From positions 180,621,246 to 180,685,245 of the forward strand of contig CM073590.1 in the NCBI GenBank assembly GCA_037074705.1: a stretch of DNA of 64,000 nucleotides. The letters run 5' to 3'. This stretch comes from Zhengitettix transpicula (lineage: Eukaryota > Arthropoda > Insecta > Orthoptera > Tetrigidae). Positions 11,290-24,770 of this stretch are shown here, in pieces. Each line of letters starts with the position of its first letter. The first letter of the stretch is position 1. The notes beneath the pieces were generated by a model that saw only the letters and a program-made list of their open reading frames with translations, searched no databases and had not been told where the DNA came from. Made by a program: the position numbers and the translations under genes.

Positions 11290-13758
11290 CTTCAATTGGC
11301 GAGTATTTGGTTAAAATTTTTTTTAATGTTATAACTGTGTCATTTGTTATGACTTTGATGTGTTTCTTCATTCCTTTCACTGGTTTTGTAATTTATGTAC
11401 TGATAACACAATCATACTCTGTTGTTCTTACCAGACTCTTATTTCACAGTTCACTGTTACTAGGTTCATAATAATAAGTTATTTATTTTCAAAAATTGTT
11501 TTACATAATATTAGAAAAAGATTATCTTAATTACTTGATGGTTCATTGTAAAATTCATATAAACTTAAAAAGTTTATAAAAGTTAAAATGTTTTATGTAC
11601 ATACCAAAATTCCTTTACAGTTACGAAACTAAATGTTTTTCATTCTTTCTCGAAACATTTGTCAGCTTCTTAATGTACCTAGGAATTTTGTTGAACAGAA
11701 TACCTTTAATATATATTTTTGAGGAATTTTGTCACCTTTATTGACCTTGTGCATGTTGTAGCCTATTTGAGAGGAACATTATTTTTGTTCTATTTAATGA
11801 ACATGAATGTTTTGTTTCTTCAATTTTATATGCATATAATATTCTGAGTGGCAAATGTTCTTAATCTCCTTTGAAGAAGGATGTTAGTGTGTCTGAAAAT
11901 ATGAAGAGCTTCCTCCTGTCCTGCAAGGTGATGCCAAACCAAAATTTATATAAAAAAAGTATAAAGTTTTCTGTTCATCATTTTTACCAATCTAAAGATT
12001 AGTTACTCAATGTTACATGGCTTTAAGAAAGGTTAGTGAGAAGCACTTGTAGAAATGGTTGGCGCTATGACTTTGGAATAAAGAGCTATTGTCATTGGGG
12101 TTTGGACAGTTCTGCGGGGGGGGGGGGGGGTGTTACCAATGTATTCAGGAAAATGTTTTGTTTGGTGAATATAGAAGGCAGGACAGAGTCCACAATTTGT
12201 CTGGTAAATGATAAGGAAGGCGTCTGGTAAAGTTTTTTGAGGTGGCTTTAGTCATAGGTTCAAGGATAGGGCAGACATGGCCCATTCCTACTGCAAGCTT
12301 GGCAACATGGCTCTAGTAGGAGAGTAGACTTCAAAGTGGAGCAAATGCAGGCTGTATGTGAAAAAGTTTTGTGTTATCTGGGACCCTCATTGTGAATATT
12401 GGTATGTTTGTGAACGACAACTAGTCACAATGAGTTATGTTCGTATTCAGAGAAAAGGGATTGTTGAGACTGTCTGTGTGTGTATGGAGTAGGCAGAGGA
12501 TAGACTTATGCTGGGAGTGGGTACATTATTTCACCTTGAATAATTAGCTGCTCGTAGTGACGTCAGGGAGGAGACTATATAAATTTTTTCATTAAAGTCA
12601 ATTTTATCACAATGCTCTGCACAAATGTACACCACATGGCTCTCTGCTTAAATTGAATATAAGTAATGTTAAAAATTTCCTGGAACCCTAAATTCTTAAA
12701 CAAAACTGGAGCAGCTCAGTAACTGTGGCATTTATTATCTTAACACCAAGAGAATAGTTACATTAAGTCATGGCGCTACATCAACAATTGCATTACAATG
12801 TATATGTTCAGGATTGGTAATGTAGTGGAGGGAATGCAGTGTATGGTTGGACCCGGTTGCTTGGAAAAACCCTGGTTTGAGGGGCAGGTAGGCGATTGTC
12901 TACTACAGCAGATGAAACAGTTAGCTTGAAGGAATGTAAGAGTTGTGATCACAGCAGAGTGGTGGTGTAAAGCATTTGGATTAATAAATACGCACAATAT
13001 ATAAAACAAACTTACCTTCTATAAATAATTTATTTTCCCTGGCTGTTTCTTGTTAACTATTACGTTAACAGTATATTACAGTGCATATCTGTAGGGAAGA
13101 TTAGTTTAATAAAGAGACATAAAATTTCAGTTTAAAATAATTTTAATATTTGTTTATATACAAATTCAAGGTACTTGCAACTTAGCAAGAAGCTTCTGCT
13201 ACACACTTTTTTAAATGGAAGTTCCGCTCAATTTTGTTTCAATCTTAATGCCTTCTTCACTTTATATACATAATTTAACAAGCTAAGGCTACAGGTTTAC
13301 CGAGATATTTGACTACTTAATATTTTATTCTATATAATGTACAAAAAGTCTTTTACAATTGGACGAACATATTTGAAAACTCTGGATTATACTTATGTGA
13401 ACTAAGCGTAAATATACGGTGTGGGATGTTTCCATTTATTAAATTGCCCAGGAAACTAATACCAAATCTGTACATTACATACAAAATAATCTAATCTTGT
13501 GCATTGGTATTCACTGAAATTGACTAAAAAATAAAACAAAATTTTAAAAACTTTAAATCACTGTCATTGTTTACAATTAAATTATTTAAGAGCTATAAAA
13601 AAATAATTTGTGATATAGCGGTTGAACATTTTCTTCCAATAAATACACTAATTTTAGAACATTCTGTGTACTGACGAGATGTGAGACAAATTTTAAAATA
13701 AGTTGACATACAAATTTCTTTTTTAGGATGGGCTACATTCTGTTAGATTCACAGTCAT
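11290..13758. other. Intergenic sequence between RELCH and the oxidase
   Basis: No exon was recognised here. The stretch holds a run of 15 G at 12,116-12,130 and a G/T-rich section at 12,030-12,560 that may be an old insertion. A TTTATT at 13,435 would give AATAAA on the minus strand, a possible polyadenylation signal for the oxidase gene. Confidence 0.45.
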
Positions 13759-16700
13759 TTAGAGCTTACACTTTAACGACAGTGTACCTCGCACCAGCTT
13801 AACTGCATATTTGGCAGTTCCAGGAGCTGACGTCACCCCATATCCGCCGTGACCATAGTTGTGAACCACCTGCAAATAAAACATTGCAATTAAATATTAA
13901 TTAAACTTAAATAAAAATGAAAGAAGTGCACACTTTAATACGTAATTAAAGCAAACAAACCACTGTGCCAGCAAAAGCACATCACAGAAACAAAAGAATG
14001 CTAAAATACAAACCTGATGATAAATATGGATTGGCTTATTTGATCATCTTTTGTGGAACTTTGTAAACCAAAACACCTCTAGAAATATTTCAATTTTTAG
14101 TTACTCTAGATACAAGAAGAATCTGCAGAAATCATGTGGACTTCCATTTAGATTGATTACTGGCAGGTGTAGTGGGATTGTTTCTAAAGTCCGCAGCCGG
14201 CTGGTGCACGGAATGGTGTAACACTCCTTCCTGAAGGAGGAGGCTGAGAGCCTCCGAAAATTTGAAGAACAACCTTCAGTTCCTTACGGCGACACCACAC
14301 TTCACTTTTAGGTAAGCCACACCCTATCTCTTTCCTTTCCATACCAATATTACAATGTAAGGAACTTAAATTTGGTGACGAAGTCACATTGAATCTTGGA
14401 TAGTGATGAATATTAGAAATAAATAGGAGATAGGTGGGAATACACTTTTATGTAAATGCATATGCTTGGGCATAGAATTACGCACAAAGTAAAGCATAAG
14501 TTCAATGCATGGACAAGGAAGGAAGAAGAAGATGGTAAGAATGAAAATATTTGGCCAGGATGGGACTTCAATCCCCACAAATTCTTCTTCTTCTTACACA
14601 TAATATTAGTAAGGATATGACATTGTCAAAAATAATTGTGATATTGGTATGGAAAGTAAAGAGAGACAGGTTGTGACTTGCCTGAAAGTGAAATACGGTG
14701 TAGCCATAGGGAACCGAAGGTTTTTCCTCAAATTTTCGGAGGCTCTCATCCTCCTTTTTCAGGAATCCAAATATTGCAATTATATATATAATTGTGATAT
14801 TGGTTTCAGGAAGGAATCAAACTCCGCAGTCCACCTGAACGAATGTCCAACCGCCGCAGCACTGTCAAACTTTCCAAAATTCTATTCCCAGCAGCTGCTC
14901 ACGCCTAAAGCCACAACACAATTTCCGTAAAGCCCTACTCCCCGATTCATCAGAGGCAGAACTCCCTCTGAGGGAACTCTCCTTCCAACATGTTTTACAG
15001 TCCAGGCAAAGCCTTTAAATAGTGTCCTTCTACATGCCACCACTCCTTACATGAGCCCATGTGGGCGTGCTTAAGAAAATGCTATGTATAATTGATCGCC
15101 ATTAAAACCTTTCCTATGCCACGATGTTCCCTTGAGAGAGAAAGTTAGTGGCCTGGTAGGGTGTCTATTGTTCAAGGGCTATACACAAATATATTATTTA
15201 TGGTTGTAAACTAACACTAGATGTTAGAAAAAAAAACTTGTTGTGAGTAACAGCATGTTTAAGAAACTATCACTTATATTTCTAAATTTTTTATAATTTC
15301 TAAATAACATATTTTGTTTTTAAATGATCATTTTCATAGAAACTGAAGAGAATCAAGATATAGATTGAAGTGTATATAATTAAACATTTGTTAACAGGTT
15401 GTAAACCCTAGTAATATATTTGATATGGTTTTCAAGTCACACAACACAGCACAAGTCCTATCATGCTTTCATTATATAAAGAATATGGTTACCTTCAAGC
15501 CTGAAATTTCCTCTGCTTCTACTCGAACAGAACTGCGATGTGGGCGCAGACCAACCCACGCTTTCAAAATTGGTGCTTTCTTCAAACTAGGAATAAAATC
15601 AGTGCATCTTTCCATGATAGCAGCAGTGTCATGCTTGCTTATGTCTAAGTTATAGCTATCATAATGTCGACATCCACCAAGTGTAACACTCTCCATTCCA
15701 GGTATAACATAGGTATCATAATCTGCATAGAAAAATGTTTTGATCCATGGAGCTTTTACCTGTGTAAGAACAAACAAAATGTGTTAAAAATAACCTAATT
15801 AAATAAAATAGCCCAACAGACAAAAGGAAGTGGTAATATAAATACCACTCTATATTTATGGAACCATTGGTCCTTTCATCAGGTGCGAAGAAGAGCCTAG
15901 AGCAACACAACTGCACTCATCAGTTGACAAAACTTTTTTCCTTCTGCTCTTTAATTTTGTAAACTGAAGAGTGCAGTTGTGTTGCTCTAGGCTCTTCTTC
16001 ACACCTGAGGAAAGGTACAAGGGTCCCAGAAACATATGGTATTTATATGATCACTTATTTTGTCTGAATTTGCCATCTTTCTTATTAATTAAGGTGAAAA
16101 ATAAGTAAGAAAATTAATATCTTCACTTATGTTGGCTGACTATTAATGTTGACATAGATGTTAATATATTGTATGACATCAGCCAAAATTGTGAACAGAA
16201 GATAAACTTTTCTGTACATCCCTATTTTTTCATAATAAAGCAGTTTAGTGCTCTTTACTGTTTAATCAAATTTGAGAACTGTTGTGACCACGCAGCACTG
16301 ATGTCAGCATGACCACACTGTCTCTCATAAATGCTATTGTTTTATACCAATACACAATTTTAAATTGCTTGCATTATAAATGGGTTTAGAATATATGTAA
16401 TCCAATCCCTCATTAAATTTAAATCAACATTTCTGCATTCTCCAAATATATATTGAGAAAGGATTCTTTGCCAATATTAAATTATTTGTAGGCACCCAGT
16501 GGACTCATTGAGATCTTCAATGCAAACCCTATGCACTAATTACATTAAACAATTCCTAAGAACAGTATCATACAGGTTTGTAAAAATATGACCTTTCCTC
16601 ACAGAGTGCATGATGGACCAAAATGTTGGGCAATTTCCAAATTTCTTAGTTAAAATTACATTTAAACAATTCACAACTTTTCGTCATTGTACATTCTTAT

Positions 16701-19700
16701 GGAATTTTTTCACCTTGGTATCAAGCATACAAAACCGCCACATAATACCAAAATAATAATCATACAAAAACTTAGAAATATGGCAACTATACTCAGTTTA
16801 AAATTAAAGACCAATGATACCCTCAAGGGGTGTGACCTAGAATTAACCAATCACAATGCTTGAAATGAAGGTGGGCCAAGCAGTATTGCCAAACATTCAC
16901 GGTGTTATTACAGTGCTTCATTTATGTACTGTAGGCTGTTGAGGGGAATGACCTTGGAAGCAAGTGGCAATGCTGCCACCCTCCAAGCAGACATGGCAGG
17001 AGACTTCTAAACTGAGTATAACAATGACCCCACCCCTCCACTGGGTTCTGCCATGGACCAGTTGGTATCAGATTGCCCTCCCTCCTTTCACAATTGGGGC
17101 AGGGGTTGCATCTAGCTTTTTTGACATTTTGTTTGAATTGCGGTGAGAATATTATCCCCAGGCCTTGCTAAATTGGAATTCAATGTGTCAGTTCATATGT
17201 TGACACTAAAAATAGTTATACTACTTCATGTGTTAGGGTTTACAGTTAAAGAGATACAAAATACTTCATATGTATTTGTAAAAATTTTGCCCCTTCATGA
17301 TAAATCAATCTCAGAAATGAAGATTAAATAAATATTTTCAGTACATGGTAACAGAATGAAACTTTAGGTTCCATCAATTAATATTTGAATTATTACACCA
17401 GCAAGAAATACAAGTAATTTATGATTAATTAAGAATAATGGAAATAAAACAAAGTTTTATTTGATTTAATAAACATATTAACATTAAACATAAGTCCTAT
17501 GCTACATTAATGATGTGTAATATTTCTTATTAAATAATAAATTACTAACCTTAATAACTTGGCCACGTATTGGAACCAATTTATAATCAGCACATAAATG
17601 TTGTGCTCCAAGCCCTAAGCAATTGATCACTATGTCATAATCATGAGAGACATCATTGAAACTAGCAATGGACTTTTGGACTTTCCTGCCACCGCCTTCA
17701 ATAAACCTTGAACAAATTGAAACATCCTATTTACCCTCAATAAAGTTTTTTTTAAAACATGTTGGTTGTTTCACACTATTAAAAATACTACTATTTTAAA
17801 ATATTTCATACATAAATCACATAGATAAAACCAGGATTTCATGTATTTACAGAAAGTACATTTCTTTTAATTTCAAAATTTAGATTCATAAAATGAATAA
17901 AAAAATGGGATCTTTCTGTTAAATTATATATTTGATTGTCAAATACTCTAACATTTTTAACTGTAGCACCAATTACTACAGCAAAGTTTATGCAGCTCAG
18001 ACTAAATAATTCTCAATTCATAATATGAATCAACTGTATGAATGTAATTTATCTCATATAAAGAATAACCTTTAGGACCACTGCACACTACTGACGTAAC
18101 CGTCAGCTGATAGTTCAGTAGAGTTGGGTTGCATCTGTGCACAGCAGGCTGACTAATCAGTTTGGTTGGGTAGTGGTGCATACACTATCCATTTTTGAGT
18201 CTGTTGATTGCTCACATTGAGTTACACATAAAAGCTGCACTGGTTTACAGCTTGTCGCTAATGTTGCCGAAATCTGTTGTTATTGCTATTATAAAACGAA
18301 CACAATGGAGAAGAATGATGAAGAGAAATCGTGAATTACAATGTGAATATGGCCAAATAGAGTATTATAAAAGCTTGCTGTGTACTCAATAATTAAGAGA
18401 TGGAATAAAATTTATAGATCCACTCTATGATTGTCCATTGAATAGCAATAATGATAATACAAAAAACTGAGGAAGAAGTAATATGACTGAAGAATGGCAA
18501 TATTTCTAGTCATATTTTACATTTCATCAAGGTTCTGTTTCATTTCAATATGACTAAGTGTAAAAACGTAATATTAATGTTATAATAATGTATTTAAATA
18601 GTAATGAAGTTTATTTCTTAATGTAATTACAATATACATGAATGGATAGTTATGTATTCGTCTCCTTTTCTTTTCCCCTCGCCATTCAATTGACTCCATT
18701 CAGAAATAATTCCACATTTATTCCCCTCAGATTTTTTAAATATTTATAGATGTATATTATTTTAAGCTTTTTATATAAAGCTGAACTCTTTTGAATTTTA
18801 TCTATCAAATTTTCTATTAATGGTGTCAACACCATTGTCAAAAACAAAATAGTACAAAAATAATATATTTCATGCTTCACATGTGTGAGCACTCTCATTG
18901 TAGTCCATACTGAATAAGCTATTGGCATATTGTTGGCCAACCTTTTAGTTAAATTGGAATCGGTGAGCTTAACTAACTAAAAATCGGTCAGCCTATTAGC
19001 CGACTACTATCTGTAAGCAATCGACTAAAGTATCAGCTGATTAAAAGTCAGTAGTGTGTGGTATCTCTTAACAATCACAATATTCTTTGTTATGAAACTA
19101 TACAGCTTGTAGCTTTCAGCCGCTCACCATGCATATAACTGTAACTTATGTGTATATTTACAATTTACACAAGGTCAAACAAAAAAATTCTCCTATCCTA
19201 AATTATAATGAAGAGATGAAGCCAATAATACTAAAAATTAATTATAAAATTAATAAATATTAATATACCACTTACATTTAGCATAAAAGAATTTTCATCT
19301 GTATACATAATCAAACAATCTATATGAAACTGTACTCACTTTGTATAGCTCCAAGGTAGAAACTTTCGACATTCTGTGACCAATGTTGTGAAGTAAGAGC
19401 CATATTTCCAATTACCTGGACATAGCGAGAGTTCATCTGACCTTGCTTTCCTATACACTGGTAGCAAACGCTCTAAATAGTGATTCTGAAAGAATGAGAA
19501 ACGGGAGTTACAATTGTTATTTAAAAAATATAACAATATTATTTGTTATTTGTGAAATTGAAAAATTGAGTGAATTATTTTAAAATCTAAGTAATCACCG
19601 TTTGTAAACCCTATGAATAAGCTTTCGTGAATTAATGTACGTACATGAAACATTTTTGAATGTTAAACATAAAATTTGGAGCAATCTCTCAATATTAAAA

Positions 19701-21383
19701 CCAATGTAGCCTGAATTTTACAGATGCTTATTCTATTTCGTTAATATTTATCTAACTATATTCCACACCTAAATAGAATAGTGAATTAAAAATAAGCTGC
19801 TTTTTTGTTTTCTTAATAATGCCTTAGGCTAATATTGAAGAAATGGCAATGGAAACGATTAAAATATCAGCCATTCTTTCTGACTATTTAAAAGTCAATT
19901 TGTTAAATAACTTTTTTGTGTGGAAACATATACTTACGAAGATAGGATTAGTTATAAATTAGTAGGTGTGACGTCACCAATAGGCCCGAGGAGCCAATGA
20001 AGATTTAATATAAGGAATTTGTCTAATAAATATTTGTGTATAGTTTCATTTCTAAATATGACTAGATTAAAAATATATGTAAATGGGACATTATGCATCA
20101 ACTGGGTAAAAGTTAAAATAATGAATATGAAGTTAGAAAGGTGATTGCTATTTAACAGGCTGTGAAATAAAAAGGTAAGGTAAAAGTAACATGGGACACT
20201 GTTGCACAAAGTTGACAATATTGGTCAGTATAACATTCATATATAGGAAAATATTATGTGGCTACATATGCTATCTAGTATGAATATGTGTATCCTTACC
20301 CTAACCAGGTCTTTGCTGATATTTGAGAATATATAACCAGATAGTTGGAAAACTCCAGCTTGAGGTGACTCGTCAGACAAACCAATGTCTTCATAGAATT
20401 GATATGAATCATTAATCCACTCACTTAAAGAAATAAAAACACAGAAAAGGATGATATAAATTTCCTCAAAAAATGTTCTATTAGACATTTTACATGCAAA
20501 AGTATGTAATCACATAAGGTGAAGACATATAAACAAGAAAAATTGTGAAGATTGTGGAAAATCAGAAATATTTTATAGATTGAAAATTAAAAAATCTATA
20601 ACGGGAGATTAAACAATGAATTTGATAAACTTAACAAAATTGACATTTTAAAATTAAATTATGAAAACTCAAATGAAACCAGTTCTCACCTATCTGACAT
20701 GACTGTTTGACAGACCAAACAAAACACTATTATGGAATTAAAGCTGGGAATATATTTAATAAAGTATTAATGTGTCAGTGACAGCAATAAAAACAAATTA
20801 AATGTGTCATCTGAAAGGGTACTGTAAAGAGAAAAACTCTTAGGATGATTTATATTTGGGTAAACAGCTCTGAATATTCATTTTCTAATACTTCCAAAAT
20901 ATTTACACTACAATGAAATCTATAAGAAAATATCTCTATCATTTAAATACTTGTATTTTAAGTACCCAACAGTTAGGACTTATTTACTGCATTTACCAGC
21001 ATTTTTTTAATCAAATTACAATTTTTTCTAAGACAAATGCACTCTTTATTCACACGCAGAAAACATTATTTTACATTGAACAATACACTAATTTCAAAAT
21101 TCTAAAATACTAAGATGTCAGGTAAATATACTAAAACTACCCAAAATGACAACAGCCTTGATTTTAAGGATATACATATCCTTTACCTTGTTATACCTGG
21201 GGATGGACCAAAAAAGTTTGTTGCTGGTCTGAAGATACCAGCTGCTCCATTACTGGTAGTTTCTTCACCAAACTTTTCAGCAACAATTGTCACATTGGCA
21301 GAATGGAACTCTTTCTGCAGCTCTAATGCAGTATTTATACCAACAATTCCAGCTCCTAATACACCTATTCGCAGGTTGCCCAT
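13759..21383 (-). CDS. DDO: D-aspartate oxidase / D-amino-acid oxidase family flavoenzyme
   Basis: Six exons on the minus strand (21383-21187, 20423-20300, 19485-19340, 17706-17550, 15759-15493, 13869-13759) join in phase to give 333 residues, the usual length for this family. The enzyme oxidatively deaminates D-amino acids with FAD, releasing hydrogen peroxide and ammonia. Residues 10-15 read GAGIVG, the dinucleotide-binding loop. WVGLRPHRSSVR near 276-287 holds the substrate-carboxylate Arg (R280). VVHNYGHGGYGVT near 298-310 is the C-terminal FAD motif. The last three residues, CKL, fit a type 1 peroxisomal signal. The short active-site lid (FFYADYDTYVIPG) looks more like D-aspartate oxidase than D-amino-acid oxidase, but I would not insist. 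I chose ATG at 21,383 because it sits nine residues before the FAD loop. The introns hold a Harbinger-like element, a foldback element and other repeats. Confidence 0.9.
14165..14360 (+). repeat. Repeat family P, copy 1, with hammerhead-like core
   Basis: In the last intron of the oxidase. Related copies lie at about 14,605, 28,195 and 29,745. The plus strand reads CTTC, then CTGAAGGA (14,231-14,238), then a perfect 6-bp stem GGAGGC/GCCTCC with loop TGAGA, then GAAA at 14,256 followed by ATTT and GAAG. GAAG pairs with the CTTC, and farther out TGGTGT (14,214) pairs with ACACCA (14,292). This is the arrangement of a type I hammerhead ribozyme, except that the core reads CTGAAGGA rather than CTGANGA. 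Probably the terminal region of a Penelope-like element, by inference. Confidence 0.55.
14387..14577 (-). repeat. Family S SINE, truncated copy 3
   Basis: Reverse complement of the family S tail. It starts just inside the tRNA-like module (GGGGATTGAAGTCCCATCC is the remnant of the B box) and continues through CCAAATATTTTCA and the pyrimidine-rich tail to CACTATCCAAGATT. It is more diverged than the two RELCH copies and lacks the leader and A box. Confidence 0.65.
14605..14920 (-). repeat. Repeat family P, copy 2
   Basis: This copy starts with ATATTAGTAAGGATATGA and contains the family string GATATTGGTATGGAAAG. On the minus strand it carries CTGAAAAA, then GGAGGA/GCCTCC (five of six pairs kept) around TGAGA, then GAAAATTTGAG at 14,762-14,727. 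Its right part shares CCCAGCAGCTGCTCACGCC with the 28.2 kb copy. A short internal inversion around TATATATA at 14,780-14,800 resembles the palindromic copy at 29.8 kb. Confidence 0.55.
15800..16092. repeat. Foldback element, family H, copy 1
   Basis: Two nested inverted repeats lie in the oxidase intron 15,760-17,549. The inner pair, 15,890-15,918 and 15,969-15,997, is a perfect 29-bp inverted repeat containing CTCTAGGCTCTTC. The outer arms (near 15,800-15,846 and 16,038-16,092) are diverged reverse complements sharing AATATAAATACC-like ends. The core string CACCTGAGGAAAGG and the outer arm recur at 62,417-62,596, so this is a dispersed family rather than a chance palindrome. No coding potential. 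Confidence 0.7.
18075..19067. mobile_element. Harbinger-like non-autonomous DNA transposon
   Basis: A 993-bp element in the oxidase intron 17,707-19,339. Its 21-bp ends match at 15 of 21 positions as inverted repeats, sharing CACACTACTGAC perfectly. It is flanked on both sides by TTA (18,072-18,074 and 19,068-19,070), the 3-bp target duplication typical of PIF/Harbinger transposons. Both subterminal regions also carry CAGCTGATA. The interior has no convincing transposase frame, only short AT-rich frames. Superfamily assignment rests on the TTA duplication and terminal repeats. Confidence 0.65.
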
Positions 21384-22314
21384 CCTCACAAATCCTACCA
21401 AAGGTAAGCAATTATTTGCATTATTTATTTATTTTTCACTCCATGGAATTAAAGTAAAAGGAATAGGTCAACCACAGATCCAGTAAACTGATGCCATGTA
21501 TGCGCTGCACACTGGAGTTATGTTTCAGTAAAAGTCATTTGCAATCATACACATTAAATGAAGGATGTAATGTCTTGGAGAAATAGAGAGATACCTATAT
21601 TCAGAGAATACAATTGCAAATTTTTGACTGAAAAATAACTCCAACGTGCACCTCATATACAGCATCTGTTTACTGGAACAGTGGTCAACCCAATTTTATG
21701 TATAATTTATAATAAAAGTCTAAAAAGATTTATATTATTAAATTCTGTAAGAAAATCTGCATTTTGTACAACTTTAATCCAAACTTCAGGTGAAAATTAA
21801 ATCTCATAGCATGGAATAAATGAAACAAACAAAAATTGAAGAGTGGGGATTCCCCATCGCTCTATGTTTCAATATTTGTACAGTTCATTAGAAATATGAG
21901 ACAATAATCTAAAAAATAATATTCCAACTAGTCTGAAGATAATTTTAATAAATATACCACTACTAAATGTCGATATACAAATAACTTACCAAAGATGTTT
22001 GAATAGAAAGCAGTCGATTCAATTCATTTACATAAGTAAAATATTATTAAAACGAACTAGACTCAACATTGTTAAAAAATTGTTTGATTTAATTATTTTC
22101 CTCAATTTGTCCAATACACAAGAATAATTAAAACAATTACTGTGGGAATTACTAAAGTCGATAATTTGGTCCAAATCTACACGACAGGATGAAATCTATA
22201 ATGTTGCACATAAACTAGACATACTTTGTTGTAACTACGATATCCATTACTAATAATGGCAGAATAAGTTCCATGGGCTAAATAAGAAAGTCCAAAGAAT
22301 CGGAGAGTTATTTG
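21384..22314. other. Intergenic region between SRPK and the oxidase
   Basis: This is AT-rich and holds the SRPK 3' untranslated region and the oxidase promoter. A perfect 13-bp palindrome at 21,844-21,856 contains GGGGATTCCCC, which fits the Rel/NF-kB binding consensus. No other feature was recognised. Confidence 0.5.

Positions 22315-24770
<2,456 letters not shown>

Noticed and set aside
11870..11925. TTGAAGAAGGATG...TCTGAAAA as another hammerhead-like core
   Set aside because: The first core base is wrong, the stem is poor and no repeat family supports it.
16788..17020. A 13-bp perfect inverted repeat (TATACTCAGTTTA) 232 bases across, possible MITE
   Set aside because: No target duplication, no second copy, and such a match is expected fairly often by chance in AT-rich sequence.
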